64,000 nt of DNA from Lycium barbarum. Its lineage: Eukaryota; Streptophyta; Magnoliopsida; Solanales; Solanaceae. Both the position numbers and the translations under genes were made by a program. Of this stretch, positions 1-10,216 are shown piece after piece (within the stretch, counting starts at the first letter, position 1; every line of letters begins with the position of its first letter). The DNA is taken from the NCBI RefSeq assembly GCF_019175385.1, contig NC_083339.1, forward strand, positions 80,898,120 to 80,962,119, read 5' to 3'. A model generated the notes under the pieces. That model ran no database searches and was not told the DNA's origin. It was given only the letters and a program-made list of their open reading frames with translations.

Positions 1-997
1 CTCCGTTCTAATTCGTTAAAACTCTAAATAAACACTTTAATAACATAAAAGGAATATTATAAATACCTTATCAGAAGCTCCACCACGAAAATTTCATCCC
101 CCAAGACCAATATTTATCTCAAATTGAAGGCAACGCAACGTACAACGTTTTTCTCTTCATGAGCTTCGGGATTCGGAGCTTGGATTTTGATCAAAATGGC
201 TTCCTTAGCCTAGGATCTCTCTCTCTCTCTCTCTAATGTTTTTGGAGGATATTAGCTGAAAATGATCAGCCCTCAAGTGAATTTGCCATATATATTAACG
301 TTAATGGGCCTCATGGGCCGAAACATTAGTGTTTGGGTCGGGTCCAAACTTGCTGCCCTGCCAGCCCAAATTGCAGCGTCCATATTTCCTTATCCAAATA
401 TCATTTTGACGAGCGGTTTGTTGCGTTGGAAACTAGACTCGATGAACTTCATTTTAGGATTTTGAAACACCTTAAGACTCCTCATATACTAGGAGATATG
501 CCCCCAACAATATGGGCTAAAAATCTGGTCCGAGATTTTACTGAAGTTGTTCCGATTCATTTTGTTTAGATTCGTTTATCTTCTAATCCTCTTCCAACTC
601 TCATGTAACCTCTTATACATACATATACATACCCATATACATACATAACAATTCATACACGTCTCGAAGGGTCCGGAGAATCACCATAACCTTAAACGTA
701 ACTGGAGAACTTACGAAGCTTCGACGAAACTCCAATCGCAAAAATATATTCATATCTTTTATCCATCTTCTATATCATTACTAATAATCTCAAATACTTT
801 AAAAGGGCACTCACATTACCTCATATACGCTCATAACGCGATTTCAAATCCTTTAGGTTACGATGTCACCTCGGGATACTTAAGGCAACCATATATATAA
901 CGATATTCTTACTAACTCGATTAACTTTCCTTGAACTTTCTTAACTCATTCTTTCTTGTCTTAATTAAAATAGCACAGACTCTTACGGGGTGTAACA
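1..997 (-). repeat. TE1 3' LTR (cut by window start)
   Basis: This matches 4591-5593 apart from scattered substitutions and a 6-base difference in a CT run (216-234 against 4806-4828). It ends at 995-997 with ACA, the complement of the LTR start TGTTACACCCCG on the minus strand. Only the promoter-side part of the 3.35 kb LTR is in the window. Confidence 0.85.
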
Positions 998-1010
998 TCC
1001 TCCCCCCCTT
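998..1010 (-). promoter_or_regulatory. TE1 polypurine tract
   Basis: On the minus strand the bases just before the 3' LTR read AAGGGGGGGAGGA, a typical plus-strand primer for Ty3/Gypsy reverse transcription. It abuts the LTR with no spacer. A 7-bp-stem hairpin (1015-1032) lies immediately upstream of it. Confidence 0.8.
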
Positions 1011-2227
1011 AGGAACATTCGTCCCCGAATGTCAAATTAGTCCTACATAATTATACTACTTCTGGTGATCTTATAACGATTCACTTGTAACTTGAACTCA
1101 TCTATCATGTTGTGCCTTTCTTTACTTAGACTAATGCCATTCTCCACCTGACATCTGTTAATATTGATCTTCCAAATATAGTAGACACGATTTAGCTACC
1201 TCCGTAATCGACTGCAACTTACCATATCCATCTATACTTGAAGCTTAAGTCGAGTTCTTCTTGCTCGTTCTCTTTAAATTCACTATCTTCTAGTAACTAG
1301 CTCGTTCTGACCATCTCACTTAAACCATTTCGCAATTTCCGTTAATCCTACTTATAATACTTCAAGCATATTATCTCGTGTCGTTTCTCTATTTTTGACT
1401 CAACTCTTCTATCGCCCCTTTACTCAGGTTCACCTGGGTCCCCAATCCCTCCTGAAATGATCTCCAGAAATTTGCTGATCATATATGCTTTCCCAAAATA
1501 AAATTTCCCAAGTAAGGATGATGCTTCTTACGAATGACATGGAGGGTGTCTCTTAGAATTTAACCCAACATAATAGATTTTCCCTATCGGTATCGACTTT
1601 CAAAACATGCTAAGAACTTATATTTCATTTTCCTATTCATATTTCTGGAAAACTTTGGGCAGAGGTTCCTCTGTATTTCTTACTATCCCAAAACCTGCAC
1701 GCAGGAAATACCGACCATGCCTCACAGGGCCAACACACATACGTATATACACATCATATCACATCGTATCATAGCCACACAGGGCTAACAATTTCAAATA
1801 AAAGTATAAAGGTGTCGGGACTTACCTCACATATGGCACCTCGAGACGTACCTGATCCTTTAACTATCTGTTCTGTTGTGCTTTTCTATCCACCTTCTCT
1901 TTCATCCTCAAATCTCACATTTCAATCAAATTCCAATATTCTTACCTTACCCGACACGCCTCTTTCGTACCATAACTTACTTGCGTATTGTGTAGCTTCC
2001 AATATCATCGGTCACTTTCTTTTGTCGATATCATTCTTCAGCTGAAATCAAAGGTTAGTAAGAGGAATTTCATTTCTTATGGCTGGCTCTATCGCACGAT
2101 TTAAGATCCAAAGAAAGGTAACACCCTAAATGCCCTGTAGCCTCCTGTTTATCGATGTGGTGCACAACACACCGATAAACAAGACTCTACTAGACACGGC
2201 TTTGCAGACAACCCCTAGGACATACCT
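1011..2227 (-). other. TE1 interior, non-coding
   Basis: The stretch between polypurine tract and primer site shows no ORF above about 80 codons with retroelement motifs on the minus strand. The end near the primer site (2227 down to about 2085) carries the leader block shared with TE2 and TE5, including GTCTAGTAGAGTCTTG and CGTGCGATAGAGCC. On the minus strand a good 3' splice-acceptor-like site (GATTTCAG) ends at 2042, eight bases before an ATG at 2034. That ATG opens only a very short frame. The rest is pyrimidine-rich on the plus strand and I see nothing further in it. Confidence 0.6.
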
Positions 2228-2239
2228 GCTCTGATACCA
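2228..2239 (-). promoter_or_regulatory. TE1 primer binding site (initiator Met tRNA)
   Basis: The minus strand reads TGGTATCAGAGC, complementary to the 3' end of plant initiator-Met tRNA, three bases inside the 5' LTR end at 2243. This fixes the element orientation and the LTR boundary. Confidence 0.9.
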
Positions 2240-2242
2240 CTT

Positions 2243-5200
2243 TGTCACACCCTAATTCCGCTAGGGTGTGATGGGCACCCGACCCTTACCTAGGGCCGAG
2301 CGAACCCTCAGACTCTTGCTGCACATAAAATCATGTCAAACTTTTCAAATCAAATGAGATGAAATACATCGTAATTTTTTTTTTCCAGAAATATTCTTTC
2401 ACGTAGCTTCCAAGCATAACGAATCAATAATCATACAAAATTCAGTACATAACACAGACCGACATTTTGGCTGACGGAGCCGCTTACAGACTGATAGCCA
2501 ATACCCACGACGCTGTCTGCAAAGTCTCTAACGTAATCCAGAAAGCATAACATACCAACTCTGACTCGGCAGCACTCCGGGAACAAATGGAGCTTGCCAT
2601 CTGCACTGGAACATCTTCTATACTGTCTTCAACTCACCTGGGAGTACCTGCGCGGCATGAAACGCAGCCCCCCGAAAAGAGGGGGTCAGTACGAAATATG
2701 TACTGAGTATGTAAAGCATACAACGCAGAAAGCAAAGTCACAACTGAAATACGATATATAGAAAGCGAGCACAATAGCCAGCATACTAAGGAGTCGTATC
2801 CGGCGTACAACAGGCAAAAGAAGTTCCGGAGAAATCAACACGGCAATCGGGATGACAAAATGTTTTCTTTCTTTTGGAAAACATCTTTGTTTCACACACA
2901 CAGAAAAATCAACGCATAATTTCCGCGGCCATAAGTCCAGCGGTCACAATCACACATACCGCGGTCAAGTATCCAGCGGTTTTCTATCACAAGTTCGACA
3001 TACCGCTGTCAAGGATCCAGCGGTCTATATCGGCATAATCACAAGTGCAGCAGACGCGGTCAAGGGTCCAGCAGTCAATGCCACACGTCTGGCATGACGC
3101 GGTCAAGGGTCCAGCAGTCAATGTCGGGCACGCCGCGGTCGAGGGTCCAGCGGCCAATATCACATATGCGCATATTCACATAACCGGCCCGGGACTCGGT
3201 AACACAGAAGATAACCAGACAAAATGCCAAATTATCACTTTCCAAACATAATCACACATGCCAGGATCATGCATCACACAGGACTCAGGTATACCAAAAT
3301 CGTATATCGGAAAATAAAGAAAATAAGTAGTTTGTCCAGAATCTCAAGGTAAGATTTTTAAAAACGCTTTAGATGTCAAAAACATTTTATAATGCTCATG
3401 AAGGTGGTCATAACACCTATCATATAGTGAACAGCATAATAACCAGGAGTTACCTGCGAACTCCGGACAAGAGTACATTGGCTAAAGCCGTAGATCACAT
3501 GTCAGGGTTTCGGTCCCCACAATTGGGTCAATAATCATTAAAATCCGTCTCGGGATAGATAAAATATCTCCCGTTTAGTAGTCGGAACAATAACCATGAG
3601 TTCCCTTGACTTACCGTACGGGAATAAGACAAACAGAACAATAAGAGAGGCATCGGGGATAGCGGGCCCACCTCAGGCCAAGTCGAGGCGGCGGACGAGA
3701 ATCACGCCCATTAGACTCTACGGAGTCATCCAAGAAAGTTTTAGAACGATCGGGTTACATTTGTAAACGTTTTGGAAGTCCAACCACTTTTCTAGTAAAA
3801 TGCACCTTTTATAATTCAATTCTATTGAATGAATAGTAACGAAAACTAATCTCAGGTTACGATGAGCAGGATGGTCCCCGAGGCCGAAATCTCAACCTAG
3901 TAGACCTAGGGCATGCCAAAGATGGAAAGGATAAGCTTTACATACCTTTCGCGCTACTCACGCTTGTCCAAACTCAATCTCCGTCTCGCCCAAAACCTAC
4001 AAATGGTCATTTTTACCAATTGTTAACTATAAGGCTTTTGGTATTCAATCTTTAACTCATCACTTGTCTACAAAAATTTGGACAGCATTTCCCCTATAAA
4101 CTCGTCTATCCGAATTTCCAATTGCTCTCCTGTTGACACAGAAATACCAACAATAACATATGGACACAACCATATCTTCAATTCTTTTATTTCAACAAGA
4201 ACAACAACATATCAAAACAGCCCCCAACTGTAACATAACGATGCCCGAAATTCTAACGAACACTTGCAATACACCAAGCAGCCCATATGCACTTCTTATA
4301 CCTTATTTCATGCAATAGTTTCAGAAAATTTCAGGGAAATACAACAGCAGCCACTCGACACCACATCATCTACTCATGTGCAATAAAACCACATTATTAT
4401 CTCTATAATCCTTACAACAACCCACAACAATTTAACTCCAACTCTAACCATTAAATTCCTTCACTCTCCTCACATATCCATGATTACAACAACCAAAATA
4501 TTAATTCAAATCAGTCCATCAATTTCAATTAAAACAGCCCCTCACCCATAAATTTCAACAAAACAACAAACGAGTTTATAATGTTGTTTTCTCCGTTCTA
4601 ATTCGTTAAAACTCTAAATAAACAGTTTAATAACATAAAAGGAATTTTATAAATACCTTATCAGAAGCTCCACCACGAAAATTGCATCCCCCAAGACCAA
4701 TATTTATCTCAAATTGAAGGCAACGCAACGTACAACGTTTTTCTCTTCACGAGCTTCGGGATTCGGAGCTCGGATTTTGATCAAAATGGCTTCCTTAGCC
4801 TAGGATCTCTCTCTCTCTCTCTCTCTCTATAATGTTTTTGGAGGATATTAGCTGAAAAGGATCAGCCCTCAAGTGAATTTTCCATATATATTAACGTTAA
4901 TGGGCCTCATGGGCCGAAACATTAGTGTTTGGGTCGGGTCCAAACTTGCTGCCCTGCCAGCCCAAATTGCAGCGTCCATATTTCCTTATCCAAATATCAT
5001 TTTGACGAGAGGTTTGTTGCGTTGGAAACTAGACTCGATGAACTTCATTTTAGGCTTTTGAAACACCTTAAGACTCCTCATATACTAGGATATATGCCCC
5101 CAACAATATGGGCTAAAAATCTGGTCCGAGATTTTACTGAAGTTGTTCCGATTCATTTTGTTTAGATTCGTTTATCTTCTAATCCTCTTCCAACTCTCAT

Positions 5201-5593
5201 GTAACCTATTATACATACATATACATACCCATATACATACATAACAATCCATACACGTCTCGAAGGGTCCGGAGAATCACCATAACCTTAAACGTAACTG
5301 GAGAACTTACGAAGCTTCGACGAAACTCCAATCGCAAAAATATATTCATATCTTTTATCCATCTTCTATATCATTACTAATAATCTCAAATAATTTAAAA
5401 GGGCACTCACATTACCTCATATACGCTCATAACGCGATTTCAAATCCTTTAGGTTACAATGTCACCTCGGGATACTTAAGGCAACCATATATATAACGAG
5501 ATTCTTACTAACTCGATTAACTTTCCTTGAACTTTCTTAACTCATTCTTTCTTGTCTTAATTAAAATAGCACAGACTCTTACGGGGTGTAACA
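2243..5593 (-). repeat. TE1 5' LTR, 3351 bp
   Basis: Minus-strand ends are TGTTACACCCCG at 5593 and GGTGTGACA at 2243, an imperfect terminal inverted repeat. Its promoter-side kilobase matches 1-997. It contains a CT microsatellite (4806-4828), a splice-donor-like AAAG|GTATGTAAAG with GT at 3945 on the minus strand, a GC-rich tandem block (2922-3160) and the conserved late stem-loop region near 2655-2700. Small ORFs such as the pair at 333-569 and 4929-5165 lie in both LTR copies but show no domain. Confidence 0.85.
2922..3160. repeat. Variable tandem repeat in TE1 LTR, about six copies
   Basis: A core close to CGCGGTCAAGGGTCCAGCGG recurs at about 2926, 2960, 3002, 3055, 3097 and 3132 with spacings of roughly 35 to 53 bases. 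Copies differ by several substitutions, so the array is old. Related elements have a different GC-rich block at the same place in their LTRs. Confidence 0.75.
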
Positions 5594-6094
5594 CTAGGTA
5601 TGCTTATATCTTGGGTATTTCTTGTTCTTTTCTGATCTTCAATTTATTAAGATTAAAAAGGTAGTTAAGATCGGCCGGAATTTGATCGTTGTGAAAGATT
5701 TCTTCCTTTTATGTGTAGCTCCATTGTTTGTGCAAATCATTTTATATGACTAGCCGCTACTCTTATAGTTCATTTTTCTGTAAAAACATTGATGCATATT
5801 CTGTAATTTTTTTCATCAATTTCATAAGAAACGACCTAAACCCTAGGATTGAAACAACACTTGAAACAACATCGGCTTTTTGGTTGGTGCATGAAGTGAA
5901 GTGCAATTGGATTTTCAAGTTGGTTCTAAGTTTAAACAGTAATATCTAGTCTATTTTCTTCACTCATGCTAATTAAATTAAGGTCTAATCCAAATCGAGT
6001 AAGGAGGATTTATTTAATCACATAGTTTGTGTTCCTAGAATATGGCGCCCTAAGGGCATTCAATTTTATTGTATCGAAAGGCCCAATAAATTGG
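5594..6094. other. AT-rich flank between TE1 and TE2, no gene seen
   Basis: No repeat of this stretch occurs elsewhere in the window and no ORF with recognisable domains is present. It continues at 12541 once TE2 is removed. It may be host intergenic DNA or an older decayed element. Confidence 0.4.
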
Positions 6095-6099
6095 GATTT
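6095..6099. repeat. TE2 target site duplication, left (GATTT)
   Basis: GATTT immediately precedes the LTR start TGTTACACCTCGG and recurs at 12536-12540 after the 3' LTR. The perfect 5-bp match proves that 6100-12535 inserted as one element. Confidence 0.9.
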
Positions 6100-8580
6100 T
6101 GTTACACCTCGGAAATTTCTCCGTACTTGTATGATGAGTGGAATGATGAAGAGTTTGAGTGAATGATGTTTTATTAAGTTGGGAATGGCTAATTAATAAT
6201 TTTTGGAAATAAGAAAGTCATGGAAAAATTTCAGCACAGTGGTCGTATATGGCACTATACGGCCCGTAAAGTGATTTACGGACCGTATAGTGCAGTCGTC
6301 CTCCAGCTTGTCAAAAATCTCAACTTTCTGTAAATGTTGAATATGGTTAAATACGACCCAGTTTACGGCCCGTAAACTGGTATACGGACCGTAAACCAGG
6401 TCGTAAACTACCATGTCCATCAGCCAAAACTTTCTGTCATTGAAATGGTTAAACACGACTTGGACGACGGCCCGTAAACTGGTTTACGGACCGTAAAACT
6501 CAGTCGTAAATCGCCACAATCCCCAGCCAAACTTTCTATTTTTGGAATGCTTAAAAACGACCACAGTGGACGCACCGTAAATCAAAATACGGTCCGTATA
6601 TGGTGGTTTACGACCATTGTTCACCCCGACAAGAATTCATTAAAGATCAGATTTTGTGATTTTAAAAAGGGACTTAGGCTTCATATTACTTCATTATTCA
6701 TCCAACAACTCAAGAGATATTCTAGAACTCTCCAAATAATTCCTCCACAAGAATTCAAGAGAATTAAAGGGAATATCAAGACCAACAACACTAATTTCAT
6801 GGAATCAAGGGTAAGAACTCAATAAAGGGTCATCTAAGTGAAGAAATTCCCAAGAAGGTGGGACTAGGGTTTTGGCTAAGTGAAGTATTTCAACTTAAGG
6901 ATTGTTCAACCATCATCCAAGGTAAGTTTTATGATTATTCCATGTGGTTTGAAGTATTGGAAAGCTTAGACACTTGAAATGTAAAAGAACATAGAAATGA
7001 GTCATTATTGAGTGAATAGTGACATAAATGAATGATAGTGGAATTGGACTATGAATATTGAAGTGTTGTGAGTACTAATACGTTATAAATGATGTTTATA
7101 TCATGAAACAAGCATTAAATACATGAAAACGCAAGGATGGGCTAGAAGTAGAAATAAAGGAAAATTGGAGGAAAATGGTGGATTTTGCCAAATGTACGTA
7201 AATGACGATTGTCGATTATGAAATTGCGAATAATATTATGAATATTTAGAGTTGATATAGAACGTGAGAAAAGTAGTATGAGTAAAGGAAGCGTAGTCCG
7301 ACTTCTCCTAGAATTAGCGACACGTTCTTATAGTCAGTTACTAATGTTGATACGAATTCTCTTATGAAGGTAACGATGTGATATCGACGGAGAACAAGTG
7401 AGCCATATCTTAGCTAAACGACCAAGGCATGTGAGGCTAGTCCTTCTTTCTAAAGGCATGAATCCTTTAACTTGAATCCCTATTCCTTTCATGAGTTCTT
7501 GTATTCTAAGAAGTTAAAAGCTTATGCCTATGAATGTCTATATGAGATAAGTTATGCGATATGATGACACTCGAATGATGATGATGTTATTCCTTGCCTA
7601 TACTCACCTTATGTACTAGTCCTTTCAAGGTGAGGCGGAATGTCCATGATGGTTCCATAATGTAATCGGGGGATCACGACCTTACGTCACCCTGATAGAG
7701 TAAAGTTGATCATGAGTCTTATATACGCATTATGGTAAGATAAGTATTTTATGATAAGCATATTACTATGAGCATGTCATGAGTATTTCACACCGGGCTT
7801 AGTTGGCCGGGCAGACACCGCTTCGGCGGGCGGCGATATAGATACACCACGACCTACGGGCGTGGGCAGACACCACTAGTGGGCGGCATGAGATGGTACC
7901 CCGGACGCGGGAGGCCTGGACGTGGGCTAATATTATTGATTATCACACCATTCCGACATGGACGGGCAGCTTGCACATGATGCATACATGTTATGATGAT
8001 GAATATGAGTAAGATAGCATGCATTACTTCATTTATGATTATCAGTCAGATCCATATGTCTCATGTTGATGTTATCCCCATATTACTGATGTCTCCTTTC
8101 ATTATATATGCCTCTCATACTCGGTACAATATTCGTACTGACGTCCTTTCTTTGGACGCTGTGTTCATGCCCACAGGGAGGAGAGCTTGGCCCAGGTCCT
8201 CAGTAGCTGTCAGCTGATAGATAGCACTCCATTTTTCGGAGGTGCTTATGACTATTCTTTTGATCTACATTCATATATGAATATTTTGGGCATGACGGAG
8301 TCTTGTTCCGTCCCTGTATTCATTATTTTAGTAGAGGCTCGTAGATACGCAGTGTGGGTTAGATGGTCTCACAAGATGTTTTCATATGTATGTATATTAT
8401 TTTGATGGCCAAGGGGAAAATGTATATAAAGTATTTATATTTTGATTAAATATGAGTTTTCCTACAATTGGTATGTAAAATTGATAAAAGAGTATTAAAT
8501 GAGAAAGATAAGTAGTAGAATGAGCGGTGCTCGGTAACTAGTTCCGGGTACCCGTCGTGGCCCCTAGCTGGGTCGTAACA
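6100..8580 (+). repeat. TE2 5' LTR, 2481 bp
   Basis: Starts TGTTACACCTCGG and ends GGGTCGTAACA directly before the primer site. Contents in order: a palindrome cluster (6240-6600), a strong splice-donor-like AAG|GTAAGT with GT at 6922, a GC-rich block with CGGCGGGCGGCG-like hairpins (7800-7925), and the conserved late stem-loop near 8140-8180. An ORF at 6547-6825 recurs in the 3' LTR but has no domain and is ignored. Confidence 0.9.
6240..6600. repeat. Cluster of ACGGnCCGT palindromes in TE2 LTR
   Basis: Short inverted repeats such as TTTACGGACCGTA, TTTACGGCCCGTAAA and ACGGTCCGTA recur about eight times, on either strand, starting about 140 bases into the LTR. The same motif recurs in the TE2 3' LTR (10211-10550) and in the LTRs of the different family TE4. 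Position and spacing suggest an upstream promoter module. That is inference. Confidence 0.8.
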
Positions 8581-8584
8581 GAAG

Positions 8585-8596
8585 TGGTAGCAGAGC
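8585..8596 (+). promoter_or_regulatory. TE2 primer binding site, variant, and leader
   Basis: TGGTAGCAGAGC lies four bases after the LTR and differs at one base (T to G) from the initiator-Met complement TGGTATCAGAGC. The leader 8597-8737 carries GTCTAGTAGAGTCTTG, GAGGCTACAGGGCATTTAGG and CGTGCGATAGAGCC, all found in TE1 and, with changes, TE5. Confidence 0.8.
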
Positions 8597-8737
8597 AGTT
8601 CGCTCTAGGAAGTGTCTACGAGCCGTGTCTAGTAGAGTCTTGGTTATGGTGTGTTGCGCGCCACGTTAATAAACAAGAGGCTACAGGGCATTTAGGAAAA
8701 TGACCATCCTTCTTCTCATGAATCGTGCGATAGAGCC

Positions 8738-10216
8738 ATGTCTAGGATTATATCATCCCTAAAAGTGCGTTGTGGTTTCAGAAAAATACCGCCGAAAGGA
8801 AAAGCTACAGCTGCCCAAAAAGGCAAAGCTACGACGAAGAAGCAGGCAGAAAGGGAGCCTCCGGCGGGGGTAGAGGAAAGTGAATCGCAAAGTGAGGCTG
8901 TACCCAATGTAGAAAAGCAGGGAGGAGCCTCAGCTCCGATTCCTCCACCAGGTGCTTCGGGTCAACAAGTGTCCGAGGCTATACATTTATTGACGCAGTT
9001 GGTTGCCGCTCAGGCACAACAACAGAATGTAGGCCCAAGTGATTGTTCAGCTAGTACAAGAGCCCGTGATTTCCTTACTCTAAATCCTCCAGAATTTTTC
9101 GGGTCGAGGCCGGATGAGGACCCTCAAGGTTTTATTGATGAGATGCTGAGGACGTTAACACTTATGCATGCTTCTGAGACTGAATCTGTAGAGTTGGCCT
9201 CATATAGACTTCGCGACGTGGCGGTACTATGGTATAAGAATTGGGTGATAACAAGAGGGGAGAATGCACCACCTCCCATGTGGCAAGAGTTTGTAGATGC
9301 CTTTATTCGTCACTACTTGCCACCTGAAGTCCGCCGAGCTCGAGCGGACAGGTTCTTGAATTTGAAACAAGGAAGCATGAGTGCCCGAGAGTATAGTATG
9401 AAATTCAACTTATTGGCCCGGTATGCTCAGACTATGGTGGCTGACATGGGGGACCGAGTCTATAGATTTGTGAGTGGTTTAGGACCACACTTGTTCAGAG
9501 ATTTCCTGACAGCCTCTTTGCAAGACGGGATGGATATTTCCCGGATACAGGCCCATGCTCAGAACCTCGAGGAACGACAACGACAGCAGAGAAGTGATCG
9601 TGAGGGTGACAGAAGACAAGGTAAGAGGGCTAGATCTATGGGGGAGAGCAGTGAGTACCGAGGGGGACCGAGACAGACATATTCTAGGCACTCATGTCAG
9701 TCCGTGAATAGAGCACCTCCTAGATTCTCAGATAGGAGGGTTGACCGTTCTTTTAAGTCAGGCCAGGGGCAGAGTTCGAGGGCCTCAGATTCGCAGCCCA
9801 GGGGAGACTTTAGCCAGAGGAGACCTCCAGTGCCGCGGTGTAGCCAGTGTGGTAAATTACATTCCGGACAGTGTCGTCAGGGTTCGGATGCTTGTTATGC
9901 TAGCGGGCAAGTCGGTCACATGATGAGAGATTGCCCTTCAGCAAGAGATAGAGCTGGGACTCAGCCTACAGGTTCAGCAGCGGGTTCTTCTTCAGCACGC
10001 CCGACAGCACAGACTCCTCAGACTACAGCAGGTAGAGGCAGAGGTAGAGGGGGAGCATCTACTTCAGGTGCTGTTCAGCCCCGTGTGTATGCTCTAGCTG
10101 GGCGACAGGATCTCGAGTCTTCCCCAGATGTTGTCACAGGTACCTTGACCATATTTTTCCGTGACGTATATGCTCTGATTGATCCAGGTTCTACGTTCTC
10201 ATATATTACTCCGTAA
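8738..10216 (+). CDS. gag: Gag with truncated protease start, TE2
   Basis: This is a 492-residue frame opening with a true ATG at the end of the leader. Gag forms the virus-like particle that packages element RNA in the cytoplasm. Residues 1-60 are lysine-rich and basic, and 70-105 are proline- and glutamine-rich. Residues about 110-250 match the retrotransposon Gag core (NPPEFFGS, VLWYKNW, FIRHYLPPEVR, REYSMKFNLLARYA). Residues about 367-398 hold zinc-knuckle cysteines: CSQCGKLHSGQC, then CYASGQVGHMMRDC, in which the second cysteine of a CCHC knuckle is serine. The frame then enters protease with an intact LIDPGST active site at about 480-486 and ends two codons inside LTR sequence because of the deletion. 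No stop or frameshift interrupts it. A Gag protein could still be made, but without the rest of pol. Confidence 0.85.
   Translation: MSRIISSLKVRCGFRKIPPKGKATAAQKGKATTKKQAEREPPAGVEESESQSEAVPNVEKQGGASAPIPPPGASGQQVSEAIHLLTQLVAAQAQQQNVGPSDCSASTRARDFLTLNPPEFFGSRPDEDPQGFIDEMLRTLTLMHASETESVELASYRLRDVAVLWYKNWVITRGENAPPPMWQEFVDAFIRHYLPPEVRRARADRFLNLKQGSMSAREYSMKFNLLARYAQTMVADMGDRVYRFVSGLGPHLFRDFLTASLQDGMDISRIQAHAQNLEERQRQQRSDREGDRRQGKRARSMGESSEYRGGPRQTYSRHSCQSVNRAPPRFSDRRVDRSFKSGQGQSSRASDSQPRGDFSQRRPPVPRCSQCGKLHSGQCRQGSDACYASGQVGHMMRDCPSARDRAGTQPTGSAAGSSSARPTAQTPQTTAGRGRGRGGASTSGAVQPRVYALAGRQDLESSPDVVTGTLTIFFRDVYALIDPGSTFSYITP

Larger units (their letters stand above)
1..5593 (-). mobile_element. TE1: non-autonomous LTR retrotransposon, long LTRs, no gag-pol
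   Basis: Read on the minus strand, the element runs from a 5' LTR (5593 down to 2243) through a primer site, a 1.2 kb interior and a polypurine tract into a 3' LTR (997 down to the window edge). The two LTR copies match over about 990 bases. In the first 200 aligned bases I count about five differences, so it is moderately young. The interior has no ORF resembling gag, protease, RT or integrase, so it would have to be mobilised in trans by a relative. Its leader resembles that of TE2 and TE5. The left target duplication lies outside the window, so insertion boundaries are confirmed only by the TG...CA ends. Confidence 0.85.

Noticed and set aside
333..569. ORF repeated at 4929-5165 with near-identical protein
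   Set aside because: Both lie in the TE1 LTR copies. Similarity reflects the LTR duplication, and no domain or start context supports a gene.
2226..2242. tRNA-like match to initiator Met
   Set aside because: Only the short primer complement is present. No cloverleaf, so it is a primer site and not a tRNA gene. The same holds at 8585, 21655, 34207 and 61785.
5594..6094. Possible host gene exon between TE1 and TE2
   Set aside because: The longest frame is about 73 codons, AT-rich, with no motif. Composition fits intergenic DNA.
6547..6825. 92-codon ORF repeated at 10494-10772
   Set aside because: It is within the TE2 LTR pair, overlaps the palindrome cluster and the donor-like region, and has no recognisable motif.
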